Assembly: GCA_027622975.1 (NCBI GenBank)
Contig: JAQBVN010000019.1
Span: 1 to 43,227 of the forward strand
Reading direction: 5' to 3'
Length of the DNA stretch: 43,227 nucleotides
Source of the DNA: Bacteroidota bacterium
GTDB lineage: Bacteria > Bacteroidota > Bacteroidia > Flavobacteriales_D > Sanyastnellaceae
The translations under genes were made by a program, and so were the position numbers. The notes below the pieces were generated by a model. The model did no database searches and had not been told where the DNA came from. It worked only from the letters and a program-made list of their open reading frames with translations. The first letter of the stretch is position 1, and each line of letters opens with the position of its first letter. Shown here piece by piece: positions 7,330 through 17,200 of the stretch.

Positions 7330-9684
7330 ATGAACATGAGAAATTGGATGGTGGCGGCCATGAGCTGCCTGATGGCATCGATGACTTGGGCCCAACAGGA
7401 GACACCTCAAAGGGTGAACACCAACGCGTTTAAGCAGCTTGGGCAGGAATTGCCCACGCCCAACGTATATCGCACAGCCTCAGGTGCTCCAGGCCATGCG
7501 TATTGGCAACAAAAGGCGGATTACACCATGAAAATCCACCTCGATGATGAAACGCAACGCATTGATGGCACGGAGACCATCACTTACACCAACAACAGCC
7601 CAGATGAGCTTCATTATGTGTGGTTGCAATTGGATCAAAACGTTCGCGCCTTGGACAGTGACAGCTATTCAATTCGCGAATCCTCCCTTGACGGACGCAC
7701 GAGTTTTGATGATCTCCGCAACCTAGAGCCTTCTTTTGATGGGGGGTTCAAGATTGAAAAGGTCGTGGATGTTTCGGGGTCTGCCTTGGATTACACGATC
7801 AACAAAACGATGATGCGCATTGATCTTCCGCGCGCGTTGAAGCCAGGGAGCCAATTCAAATTCACCATAGATTGGTGGTACAACATCAACGACAGAATGA
7901 AGGATGGTGGACGCAGCGGCTACGAATATTTCGAAGAAGAAGACAATTACATCTACACCATTGCTCAGTTTTATCCGCGCATGGTCGTTTACTGCGACAA
8001 TGAGGGTTGGCAAAACAAGCAATTCCTCGGCAGCGGAGAGTTTACCCTCAATTTCGGAGATTATCACGTCGAGTTGACAGTGCCAGAGGACCATGTCGTG
8101 GCTGCGACGGGGACACTGACGAATGCCAAGAGTGTGCTGAATGCGACACAGCGTCGTCGATTCGAGCAGGCCAAGACCGAGTTTGAACAGCCTGTACTGA
8201 TCGTGACGGAAGAAGAAGCCCGTGAGAGTGAAAAGACCAAGGAGAAAGGGGAAAAGACCTGGGTCTTTGATGCCAAGAATGTCCGAGACTTCGGATGGGC
8301 GTCAAGTCGCAAGTTCATCTGGGATGCCATGGCTGTGAAGGTTGGAAACAGCGCTCCATTGGCCATGAGTTTCTATCCCAAGGAGGGCAATCCGCTGTGG
8401 GAGCAATACAGCACCAAGGCTGTGGCTCAAACCTTGAAAACGTACAGCAAATACACCATTGACTATCCCTACCCAGTGGCCATCAGTGTTCACACCAAGT
8501 GGATTGGCATGGAGTATCCGATGATTTGCTTCAATGGAGGACGGCCAGAGCCTGATGGTACGTACACAGCGCGCACCAAACATGGAATGATCAGTGTGAT
8601 TATTCATGAGGTTGGCCACAATTTTTTCCCCATGATCATCAACTCGGATGAGCGCCAGTGGACGTGGATGGACGAAGGCTTGAACACCTTTGTGCAGTAC
8701 TTGACCGAATTGGAGTTTGACCGGGATTACCCTGCGCGTCGTGGGAGTGCTCGAAACATCCGGGAATACATGGGGGGGGACAAAACGCGAATCAGCCCCA
8801 TCATGACCAACTCCGAATCCATTTACCAGTTTGGAAACAATGCGTATGGGAAACCAGCAACAGCGCTGAACATCCTTCGAGAAACGGTGATGGGGCGCGA
8901 ACTGTTTGATCACGCCTTCAAGGAATACAGCCGTCGTTGGGCGTTCAGGCATCCATCTCCTGCAGACTTCTTCCGAACGATGGAAGATGCCTCAGGGGTG
9001 GATCTTGATTGGTTTTGGCGCGGATGGTTTTACACCACGGATCATGTGGACATTGCCATGGAAGACATCAAGTGGATGCAAATGGACAGCAAGAACCCGG
9101 ATGTGGAGGTGGCCTTTCGTCAGGCTGCAGACAGCAGGGAGCCAGCAGACATCACCCAAATCCGGAATGCGGCAGGGGGTATCCCGGTGTCCTATCTCGA
9201 ATCAGATCCTTCATTGAATGACTTTTACACCACGACGGGGAAGTATGAAGTGTTGGAGTTGGATCGAACCGAGGCGCGCGAGTCGCTGGCCCAGTTGAGC
9301 GAGGAAGACCTTGCCCTCCTCGAGAGTGGAAAGCAATACTATGAAATTACTTTCCGGAATGTGGGAGGCCTGGTGATGCCGTTGATCGTCGAATTTGAGC
9401 ACGAAGACGGGGAACGGGAGGTGCGTCGCATCCCGGCTGAGATTTGGAAAATGAGCGAACCCACTGTGACCAAAGTGTTTGTGACCAATCGTCCAGCCGT
9501 GAGGATCACATTGGATCCTTACATGGAAACTGCGGACGTGGACATGGGTAACAACGTTTGGCCTCCACGCCCTGAACCTACGCGCTTTGAGGTTTACAAG
9601 AGCGGAGGTGGGGCTGGTCGCTATGGCGGAGGTGGCGAAAATCCCATGCAACGGGCCAGGAGAGATGCAGAGTCCAAGGACTGA
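7330..9684 (+). CDS. secreted M1 family metallopeptidase
   Basis: The 784-residue product has a signal peptide ending at MTWAQ (about residue 22); a second ATG at 7336 is equally possible. The gluzincin zinc site is present: HEVGH at residues 426-430 with the third ligand Glu in WMDEGLN, 18 residues after the second His. The segment GMEYPMICFNGG occupies the place of the family GxMEN motif, as in divergent Bacteroidota M1 enzymes. The N-terminal half is the beta-rich M1 domain (DETQRIDGTETITYTNNSPD). A beta-sandwich-like C-terminal region ends in a Gly-rich, basic tail. It likely removes N-terminal residues from peptides outside the cytoplasm. No T9SS tail is seen. Confidence 0.9.
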   Translation: MNMRNWMVAAMSCLMASMTWAQQETPQRVNTNAFKQLGQELPTPNVYRTASGAPGHAYWQQKADYTMKIHLDDETQRIDGTETITYTNNSPDELHYVWLQLDQNVRALDSDSYSIRESSLDGRTSFDDLRNLEPSFDGGFKIEKVVDVSGSALDYTINKTMMRIDLPRALKPGSQFKFTIDWWYNINDRMKDGGRSGYEYFEEEDNYIYTIAQFYPRMVVYCDNEGWQNKQFLGSGEFTLNFGDYHVELTVPEDHVVAATGTLTNAKSVLNATQRRRFEQAKTEFEQPVLIVTEEEARESEKTKEKGEKTWVFDAKNVRDFGWASSRKFIWDAMAVKVGNSAPLAMSFYPKEGNPLWEQYSTKAVAQTLKTYSKYTIDYPYPVAISVHTKWIGMEYPMICFNGGRPEPDGTYTARTKHGMISVIIHEVGHNFFPMIINSDERQWTWMDEGLNTFVQYLTELEFDRDYPARRGSARNIREYMGGDKTRISPIMTNSESIYQFGNNAYGKPATALNILRETVMGRELFDHAFKEYSRRWAFRHPSPADFFRTMEDASGVDLDWFWRGWFYTTDHVDIAMEDIKWMQMDSKNPDVEVAFRQAADSREPADITQIRNAAGGIPVSYLESDPSLNDFYTTTGKYEVLELDRTEARESLAQLSEEDLALLESGKQYYEITFRNVGGLVMPLIVEFEHEDGEREVRRIPAEIWKMSEPTVTKVFVTNRPAVRITLDPYMETADVDMGNNVWPPRPEPTRFEVYKSGGGAGRYGGGGENPMQRARRDAESKD

Positions 9685-9717
9685 TTCTGCGATGGCATAG
9701 GAACGATTCTGAAAACT

Positions 9718-10608
9718 TCAGGCGAAGAGCATCATCAGGCCGATTGCCGCGGCCGATAACCCTGCGCCCCATCGAGCAGGTCGATCCAAAGGGTCGCCGA
9801 ACATCCACAATCCACCGAGCGTGGCCAGAAGGATGACGCTTAGATTGAGGATGGGTACAACCATGGCCCTGCCCATGAGATTGGCGTCGTAAGCCAACAA
9901 AAGAAAGTAGAGGGAACCAAAGTTCACCACACCAAGTACAACACCACCCACGGCGTCTCTCCATGTGATCATCGGAGCCTTGGATCGCATCAAATCCAAT
10001 CCGCCGACCACAGCTCCGAGGGAGAACGGGACAGCGGAAAACACGAATTTCATGTCGGAAGACATGAGCGTTTCATGTCCAGAAAACCACCCAAAGACGG
10101 TGTCGATCGAACCGCTTCCGGCAAACATGACCAAGGGCATCCAGTGCAATGATTTCCACCACCTTTGTGAATTTTGGTTGGTTGGGTCCGAAGCTGGTTG
10201 TGACAAGGAGGCCAGGACCACTGCGGGAAAAGCGAGAAACACACCGAGCCATTGACCCCAATGCGCGTGATTCCAACCGTCAACGATAGAAAACATGACA
10301 ATGGGAATGGCCATGGACAACTTGGTCGCAATACTGGCCACGGTGACTCCAAGTGTTTGGGTGCAATGGGCGGTGAGACGGAACAGAGGGTAAAAGCACA
10401 AACCCATGACGATGACCACAGGAAGCCAGGGAGTCGAGGTTGCCAATGCCATGCTTGAAGCTCCGCCTGACATGCTCCATCCAAGCGTCGCTGCAACCAA
10501 ATAATTGATGGTGATCGCCCACGACGTATGAATGCGCCAGAGCCCAAACCCGCGAAAAAGCCAGTAGATGGCCACGGTGCACGCAATGGTGCTCAAAAAG
10601 GTCCACAT
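9718..10608 (-). CDS. EamA/DMT-type inner-membrane transporter
   Basis: The 296-residue protein is almost entirely hydrophobic and carries about ten membrane segments in two halves, the usual drug/metabolite transporter layout. Visible pieces include an N-terminal helix starting FLSTIACTVAIYWLF, small-residue-rich helices in the middle (LGVFLAFPAVVLASL), and a C-terminal helix pair with WMFGDPLDRPARWGAGL, typical of the last EamA helices. The substrate is unknown. It follows ribD by 51 bases on the same strand, so it can be read with the ffh-folD-ribD group; a TACCTTCG box seven bases before its ATG suggests its own promoter too. Confidence 0.8.
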   Translation of the reverse strand: MWTFLSTIACTVAIYWLFRGFGLWRIHTSWAITINYLVAATLGWSMSGGASSMALATSTPWLPVVIVMGLCFYPLFRLTAHCTQTLGVTVASIATKLSMAIPIVMFSIVDGWNHAHWGQWLGVFLAFPAVVLASLSQPASDPTNQNSQRWWKSLHWMPLVMFAGSGSIDTVFGWFSGHETLMSSDMKFVFSAVPFSLGAVVGGLDLMRSKAPMITWRDAVGGVVLGVVNFGSLYFLLLAYDANLMGRAMVVPILNLSVILLATLGGLWMFGDPLDRPARWGAGLSAAAIGLMMLFA

Positions 10609-10615
10609 GTCGGGT

Positions 10616-10623
10616 CGAAGGTA
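10616..10623 (-). promoter_or_regulatory. -7-like box TACCTTCG before the EamA transporter gene
   Basis: On the minus strand TACCTTCG is followed by seven bases and the ATG at 10608. It matches TAnnTTYG but has a longer spacer than the 4-base cases elsewhere in the window. Confidence 0.35.
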
Positions 10624-10659
10624 GTCAGTTTGTTTCCTGTCTGCACGTCCGGTATGTGG

Positions 10660-11766
10660 TCATCGTGATGAGCTCCAAACTTCGAGTAGGTCCTGACCCA
10701 AATTCCGTGATTCAAAGGGTTTGTCGCCAGGAATGCTTGGGGCCATGAGGCCCCGGGTCAGTTCAGCCTTCGACGTGATTCGATGGATCTCATGCCAGTG
10801 TCCGCTTCCCAGAGCCTGGCGTAGGATGGAGGCTCCACCCTCGACCAACACGGCCTTCAATCCCGTGGCCTCTCGAAGTTCCTGCCACCATGATGGGCTC
10901 CAAGCCGCTGCTGCGAGGGGCAACACATTCACGCCCCACTGTGTCCATGCTTTGAGGGTTGCAACATCGGCATGCTTAGGCACCAACAAATGCGTGGGTT
11001 TCTGAGAACTTTCCCAGGCCTCAGGCAACGACCAGTTGTCGGGGGGAGGGGTCTTTCCGTTGGAGAGTATGATTCGCGTGGGATGGGCCCCTTGCACCAA
11101 GCGCGTGGTCAGGGATGGATGGTCTACCAAGACGGTCTGCATGCCGACCATGATTCCATCGTGTCGAGCCCTCAAGGTGTGAACGTACTTGCCCGATTCG
11201 GTCCCTGAGATGGGCCTTCCTCCTCGACCGGGGGGAGCATCCACGTCAGGGTCCATGAATCCATCCAAGGATTGAGCCCATTTCAAGGTCACCCATGGCG
11301 TTTCATGGGTCATGATGTGGACAAACGCTTGGTTCAAAGCAGCGGCTTCTGACTCGCGGCAGCCCACGGACACGGAAATCCCTGCCTCGCGCAACCGTGT
11401 CAATCCCCGACCTGCAACCAGGGGGTTGGGATCTGCCATGGCCACGACCACTCGTCCCACCCCGCGTTCAACCAACATGTCGGCACAAGGAGGGGTCTTG
11501 CCATGGTGACTGCACGGTTCAAGTGTCACATAGGCCGTGGCATCGGCGAGCGATACATGCTTGGGGATGTTGTCGCATGCAGCCACTTCTGCATGTGCCT
11601 GTCCAAACCCAACGTGCCATCCCTCGCCCAACAGGGTGTCCTGCTTCACCACGACGCATCCTACCATGGGATTGGGCCATGTCGTTGTCAATCCGTGCTT
11701 CGCCAATTCAAGCGCCCGTGCCATCCAACGCTCATCCTGCTGGGTCACTGACAGGACTTCGTTCAT
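10660..11766 (-). CDS. ribD: bifunctional riboflavin biosynthesis protein RibD
   Basis: RibD deaminates the pyrimidine intermediate of riboflavin synthesis and then reduces its ribosyl group with NADPH. The 368-residue product starts at ATG 11766; the frame stays open further upstream but lacks family similarity. The deaminase domain has the zinc site HAE (residues 58-60) and PCxxxxxxxPPC (Cys85, Cys94). The reductase domain follows from about residue 150 (VTLKWAQSLDGFMD, GRPISGTESGKYVH, then VEGGASILRQAL). The ATG overlaps the folD stop by four bases, so it is coupled to folD. The product feeds FMN/FAD supply, which NqrF and ApbE elsewhere in the window consume. Confidence 0.95.
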   Translation of the reverse strand: MNEVLSVTQQDERWMARALELAKHGLTTTWPNPMVGCVVVKQDTLLGEGWHVGFGQAHAEVAACDNIPKHVSLADATAYVTLEPCSHHGKTPPCADMLVERGVGRVVVAMADPNPLVAGRGLTRLREAGISVSVGCRESEAAALNQAFVHIMTHETPWVTLKWAQSLDGFMDPDVDAPPGRGGRPISGTESGKYVHTLRARHDGIMVGMQTVLVDHPSLTTRLVQGAHPTRIILSNGKTPPPDNWSLPEAWESSQKPTHLLVPKHADVATLKAWTQWGVNVLPLAAAAWSPSWWQELREATGLKAVLVEGGASILRQALGSGHWHEIHRITSKAELTRGLMAPSIPGDKPFESRNLGQDLLEVWSSSR

Positions 11767-12644
11767 GGGTGCTTTGCTTCGCAGGCTTGGAGTGTGTTTT
11801 GCATCAAAGATGCGATGGTCATGGGGCCAACGCCGCCGGGGACTGGGGTAATCCAGCTGCATTTGGGGGCCACCTGATCAAAGTCCACATCTCCCGTGAG
11901 ACGGTGTCCCGATGCTTTGCTCGGATCCGCAATTCGGTTGATCCCAACGTCGATGATGACGACACCCGGTTTCACCATGTCAGCTGTGACAAAATGAGGT
12001 TTTCCAATGGCTGCAATCAGGAGGTCGGCTCTCCGCGTATGATCATGCAGGTCTCGTGTTCTGCTGTGACACATGGTGACGGTGCAGTTTCCTGGATAAC
12101 CATTTCTTCGAAGAAGCAAAGTCATCGGCGTGCCCACAATGTCACTTCGGCCCAAAATGACGGCGTGCTTTCCCGAAGTTTCAATGCCGGAGCGTTCCAA
12201 CAAGGTCATAATTCCCATGGGTGTAGCAGGCCAATGGCAGGGGAGGCCCAAGGCCATTTTTCCCGCATTGACAGGGTGAAAGCCATCCACGTCTTTGGCG
12301 GGATTCACGGCCTCAAGGACTTTGGCGGCGTCGATATGATCGGGGAGGGGCAATTGAACGATGAAGCCATCCACCTCGGGGTTGGTGTTCAGGTCATTCA
12401 CAATGCCCAACAGTTCTTCTTGGGTAATCTGTTCTGGACGCTCCACAAGGGTGCTTTGAAATCCGACCCGGGCGCAAGCTTTGACTTTGTGACCCACATA
12501 GGCTCGGCTCGCGGGGTTGTTTCCGACCAGGACTGCGGCTAGATGCGGAGCTTTCAGACCGCGAGCCTTTCGACTTTCCACAGCATGGGCCAATTCGGAT
12601 TCGATCACACTGGACCAATGCTTTCCGTCTAGGATTTGGGTCAT
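11763..12644 (-). CDS. folD: bifunctional methylenetetrahydrofolate dehydrogenase/cyclohydrolase FolD
   Basis: FolD interconverts 5,10-methylene- and 10-formyl-tetrahydrofolate using NADP. The chosen start (ATG 12644) gives 293 residues beginning MTQILDGK, the usual FolD opening; an ATG ten codons upstream (12674) is possible. Conserved parts are ASRAYVGHKVKAC (the catalytic Tyr-x3-Lys), GFIVQLPLPDH, VDGFHPVNAG, VILGRSDIVGTPM and the C-terminal TPVPGGVGPMT. It lies 49 bases after ffh and overlaps ribD by four bases. Confidence 0.95.
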   Translation of the reverse strand: MTQILDGKHWSSVIESELAHAVESRKARGLKAPHLAAVLVGNNPASRAYVGHKVKACARVGFQSTLVERPEQITQEELLGIVNDLNTNPEVDGFIVQLPLPDHIDAAKVLEAVNPAKDVDGFHPVNAGKMALGLPCHWPATPMGIMTLLERSGIETSGKHAVILGRSDIVGTPMTLLLRRNGYPGNCTVTMCHSRTRDLHDHTRRADLLIAAIGKPHFVTADMVKPGVVIIDVGINRIADPSKASGHRLTGDVDFDQVAPKCSWITPVPGGVGPMTIASLMQNTLQACEAKHP

Positions 12645-12693
12645 GGGTTCAAATAGCTCTGATTCAAGAAACAAGTTGTCATCTGGCTTTCCG

Positions 12694-14025
12694 TCAAGAC
12701 ATTCGTCCGGGCATTTTCATGCCGGGCACTCTCACACCTCCGCCACGTGCCATGTGCCCCATGACTTTCTTCATGTCCTCAAACTGTTTCAGGAGTCGGT
12801 TGACATCCTCCACAGTGCGACCTGATCCTCGGGCGATGCGAGATCTTCTGCTGCCATTGATGATGCCTGGATTGGCCCGCTCATTGGGTGTCATGGACTG
12901 AATGATAGATTCAATTCCGACAAAGGCATTGTCGTCAATGTCGATGTTTTTGATGGCCTTACCCATCCCGGGAATCATGCCGAGGAGGTCCTTGACATTG
13001 CCCATTTTTTTGACCTGCTGAATCTGGGCCATGAAATCCTCGAGGTCAAACGAGTTTTTTTTCAGTTTGGCCTCGAGTCGTTTGGCCTCCTTTTCATCAA
13101 TGGCCTCCTGCGCACGTTCCACAAGAGTGACCACGTCTCCCTTGCCCAAAATGCGGTCCGCCATGCGCTCGGGATGAAAGACGTCGAGCGCATCCATCTT
13201 TTCTCCAGTCCCGACAAATTTGATGGGTTTCCCGACCACGCTGTGAATACTCAAGGCAGCTCCACCGCGTGCATCGCCGTCGAGCTTGGTCAAAATGACC
13301 CCTGAGAAATTCAGTTTGTCGTTGAATGCTTTGGCGGTTTGAACGGCATCTTGACCTGTCATGGCGTCCACCACGAACAGGATCTCTTGCGGCTGGACGG
13401 CATCTCGAACGGCCGCAATTTCATCCATCATCATCTCATCGATGGCCAAACGTCCGGCCGTGTCGATGATGACGGCACCATAGCCCTCTGCTTTGGCCTT
13501 GGCCACACCTCGAGTCGCGATGCCCACCGCATCTTGGATGCCCGGTTCAGAATACACATCGCATCCAACGCTGTCCCCAACAACGTGGAGCTGATCAACT
13601 GCGGCGGGCCGATAGACATCGCAAGCGACGAGCAAGGGCTTTCTCCCTGATTTGGCAATGCGCATGGCCAATTTGCCAGCATGCGTGGTCTTTCCTGCTC
13701 CTTGAAGTCCCGCCAACATCAACACGGCAGGTTTGCCTTGCAAGTCAAGAGGGGCTGCCGCTGCTCCCATCAAGGAGGTGAGCTCTTCATGAGTAATCTT
13801 GATCAAGAGCTGCCCAGGCTTCAAAGATGTGAGGACTTCCCGTCCTATGGCCTGTTCTTTGACCCTTGCAATGAAGGATTTGGCCGTTTTGTAGTCTACA
13901 TCGGCATCCAACAGAGCGCGCCGCACCTCTTTCAAGGTGTCTCCCACGTTCACTTCTGTGATTGATCCATGCCCCTTCAGAACTTGGAAGGCGCGTTCAA
14001 AACGTTCTTGGAGATTCTCAAGCAT
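12694..14025 (-). CDS. ffh: signal recognition particle protein Ffh
   Basis: Ffh is the GTPase of the bacterial signal recognition particle. With 4.5S RNA it brings nascent membrane proteins to FtsY. The 443-residue product starts at ATG 14025 (MLENLQERFERAF); the open frame upstream encodes unrelated residues. An N domain comes first, then the G domain with P-loop GLQGAGKTT (residues 106-114), DTAGRLAIDE and TKLDGDARGGAAL. The M domain runs from about residue 310 with SRRSRIARGSG, the RNA-binding turn, and a Met-rich end. It heads a minus-strand group with folD, ribD and the EamA gene. No 4.5S RNA gene is recognised in the window. Confidence 0.97.
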   Translation of the reverse strand: MLENLQERFERAFQVLKGHGSITEVNVGDTLKEVRRALLDADVDYKTAKSFIARVKEQAIGREVLTSLKPGQLLIKITHEELTSLMGAAAAPLDLQGKPAVLMLAGLQGAGKTTHAGKLAMRIAKSGRKPLLVACDVYRPAAVDQLHVVGDSVGCDVYSEPGIQDAVGIATRGVAKAKAEGYGAVIIDTAGRLAIDEMMMDEIAAVRDAVQPQEILFVVDAMTGQDAVQTAKAFNDKLNFSGVILTKLDGDARGGAALSIHSVVGKPIKFVGTGEKMDALDVFHPERMADRILGKGDVVTLVERAQEAIDEKEAKRLEAKLKKNSFDLEDFMAQIQQVKKMGNVKDLLGMIPGMGKAIKNIDIDDNAFVGIESIIQSMTPNERANPGIINGSRRSRIARGSGRTVEDVNRLLKQFEDMKKVMGHMARGGGVRVPGMKMPGRMS

Positions 14026-14182
14026 GATAATAATTATACCTAGAGCAAACGGGCTTTCTAGACCGCGAATGTACTGATGGGGAGGTGAGTATTCAAGCGC
14101 ATAGGGCACGTTCGGTCGCTACATTTCAGTCGACGAACAATAAAAAATTATCGTTTACTAGCTCAATTAGTGAGACAAGTTG

Positions 14183-14190
14183 TATATTTA
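14183..14190 (+). promoter_or_regulatory. weak -7-like box upstream of the 1945-residue protein gene
   Basis: TATATTTA differs from TAnnTTTG only at the last base and lies 24 bases before the ATG at 14215. The surrounding 14140-14215 stretch is A+T-rich, as expected of a promoter. The spacing to any -33 TTG is not standard. Confidence 0.3.
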
Positions 14191-14214
14191 GGGTTGAATA
14201 ATCATTTCTCAATC

Positions 14215-17200
14215 ATGCGAACGAACATTAGCCTCGCCATTTTGGCCCTTTTCGTTTTGGTTCCGTTCTCCGGCGCTCTCGCCCAACACACGTTGACTGT
14301 GGAGTCTTCGGCAGCTGTCGGTGCGGGCGGTACGGTGTACCGTTTTTACGTAAATGCCAATGACGATACAGACAAGTTTTCGGCCGTTTTCGGAAACAAC
14401 GAGTCACATCTGGTGATTTCAGCGCCAGACGGTATTTTCAACACTCCCCTCAATGCGAGCTGGAATGCTTCAGGAATCAATCCGGCATTCCTCGGTGTTT
14501 TTCCAGATTTGGCTGACGATAGTTACGCCACAATCGGTTTGGAGGGTCCTGCATCTACCTCAGGTTTGGCAGGAGCTGCGGATCCATCCATTGTGGAGGA
14601 TCCTTCGTTGAGTCCCACCATCAGTGGCTACTTCACGGCTGGCGGTACTTTGCTGAACGTGAATACCTTGGTTGGTGGTTCGTGGTACGTGTTGAACACC
14701 GCTGCGAATGCTCTCCCCATTGGTGGAAGATGGTTGGTTGCCCAAGTCACCACGACTGGCACCATCAGTGGAACCATGAATTACCAAGTATTCCCGCTCG
14801 GTGTGGGGGATGACCAGAAACAATTCACCACGGATTTTGATGGTGCTGGTACGTTCACCGGTACATGCTTGGTTGGATGTGATGGTGGCCCTGTGGATGT
14901 GCTTGGATGTACAGACCCAGCCGCTTGTAACTACGATTCATCAGCCACATTGGATGATGGATCGTGCGCTGCTTCCGATGTGTGTGGTGTATGCGGAGGT
15001 ACAGGAATTCCCGAGGGTGATTGCGATTGTTTTGGCAATCAACTGGACGCTTTGGGTGTTTGTGGAGGTGAATGTTTTGCGGACGATGATTCGGATGGCA
15101 TTTGTGACAATGTTGACGATTGTGTTGGCACGCTGGACGCTTGCGGTGTATGCAACGGCCCGGGTGCCATTTACGCATGTGGTTGTTCAGAGATTCCATC
15201 AGGCGATTGCGACTGTGACGGCAACCAACTCGACGCATGCGGTGTGTGCGGTGGTGATGGCTCATCTTGCGTAGGATGCATGGACAGTGCGGCTTCCAAC
15301 TACAACATGGATGCAAGCAGCGATGATGGGTCATGTGTTTATGCCACGACCTTCAACGTGGACATGAGCTGCGCTACCAACGTGGGAGCGATGTTGAACG
15401 GTTCGGCTGGCTTCTCTGAAGTGTTTGTGACGGGCCCTGTCTTCGGATGGGCAGCCAACGACGGCTACAACCAACTCACGGACGCAGACGGCGATGGCAT
15501 CTACTCGGTGACCCTCGACTTCCCTGCAGGAGACATTGAGTACAAGTACGCGATTGACGGCTTTGCCGACCAAGAGCAACTCGTCGACGACATGCAGAAC
15601 GGTGGCACGTGTGCGCCAATCACGGACTACGCAGGCTATGCGAATCGTCAGGTGGCTGCGGGCTCTACGGCCAACGACACGTACGGCAGCTGCTCTACGT
15701 GCGCTGAACAAGTTGCCCCCGTGAACGTAACGTTCCAAGTTGACATGAGTCAGTACGCCGAGCCATACACTTTTGGAGGCGTATTCGTCAACGGCAGCTT
15801 CAACGGATGGTGTGGCGCTTGCAACCCCATGACAGACATGGGCGGAGGCCTGTGGTCTTTGACCTTGCCTTTGATCCCCGGAACCATCGAATACAAGTTC
15901 ACGCTTGACGGATGGAACTACCAAGAAGAATTTGCCGGCGGAGAGTCCTGCACATCAACCATCGATGGTTTCACCAACCGCACGTTGACGTTTGACGCGG
16001 ACGTGACCTTGGCGGCTGTTTGTTGGGAAATGTGCGACGTGTGCCCAGACATCTCTGACGTGCTCGGCTGCATGGACCCCACGGCAAACAACTACAATGC
16101 TGAGGCAACGGTTCAACCTGAAAACTCATGTTTGTACGACGTGACGTTGTCTGTGGACGCTTCCCAAACGTCGTTCACTTCGATGAACCTCGCGGGTGCG
16201 TTCAACGGTTGGAACAACCTTTCCAACCCCATGGACGACATCGACGGCGACGGAGTGTACACCGTGACGGTCTCGATGACGGCTGGAAACCAAGAGTACA
16301 AGTTCTTGGGTAACGGCGATTGGGGCGCGGCGGAAGTGTTTGATGGTACAGAAGATTGCACCACGCCGCCTGCTGAATTTGTGAATCGTGTGATTCTGGT
16401 GGCAGGTCCAACTGTGGCTGATTTGGTTTGCTACAACAGCTGCACGACTTGTGTGCAGGGAGCAGTGTTGGGTTGCACCGATGCCAACGCAATCAATTAC
16501 AATGAGGCTGCGGACACGGACAACGGGTCTTGTGCCTACGACGTGACTGTGACTGTTGAGGTCTGTGGAGGCACGTCGGAAGAAGTTCGCATGACCGGTC
16601 CTTGGTGGGGATGGGATCCATACGGAGGCCCAATTGCCACAGACAACGGGGATGGCACCTTCTCTGTGCTGCTTCCCAACGTTGCGTCAAGCTTCGAATA
16701 CTTGTGGGTTGTGGGTGGTGTTCAAGAGAACTTGATCGAAGCCATGCAAAATGGAGGCTCTTGCGCTCCTGTGACCGACTACTTCGCGTACGCCAACCGT
16801 CAGTGGAACCAAGGCGATGCCAACCCTTCTGACGTTTACAATTCATGTGACGCGTGCCCAGAAGGAGTGGAGGGTTGCATTGACGAAGCTGCTTGCAACT
16901 ACGACCCATCGGCGACGGTTCAGGCCTTCGGCGACGGTTCCATCAACCTGACGTGGACCTCAACAGGCAGCTATCCCAGCGAAGTAAGCTTCAGCATCGA
17001 CGGAACATCCATCAGTGGAGGCACTTCAACCTCGGGTGATTTTGCCTTGGCTCCAGGAACGTACACGGTGTCAGCTACAGACTCTTTCGGCGACAGCTGG
17101 AACGGCTACGAGTTGACCATCACGGACGCGGGTTCAGGAAACAGCTACGTGATTGCGAACGAAAACCTCGACGGAGTGACTGGTTCAGAAACCCAAACGT

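Noticed and set aside
11397..12542. 381-codon open frame on the plus strand opposite ribD and folD
   Set aside because: It crosses two well-supported minus-strand genes and encodes no recognisable motif.
14026..14109. 28-codon N-terminal extension of ffh
   Set aside because: The extra residues do not resemble Ffh; MLENLQERFERAF is the usual start.
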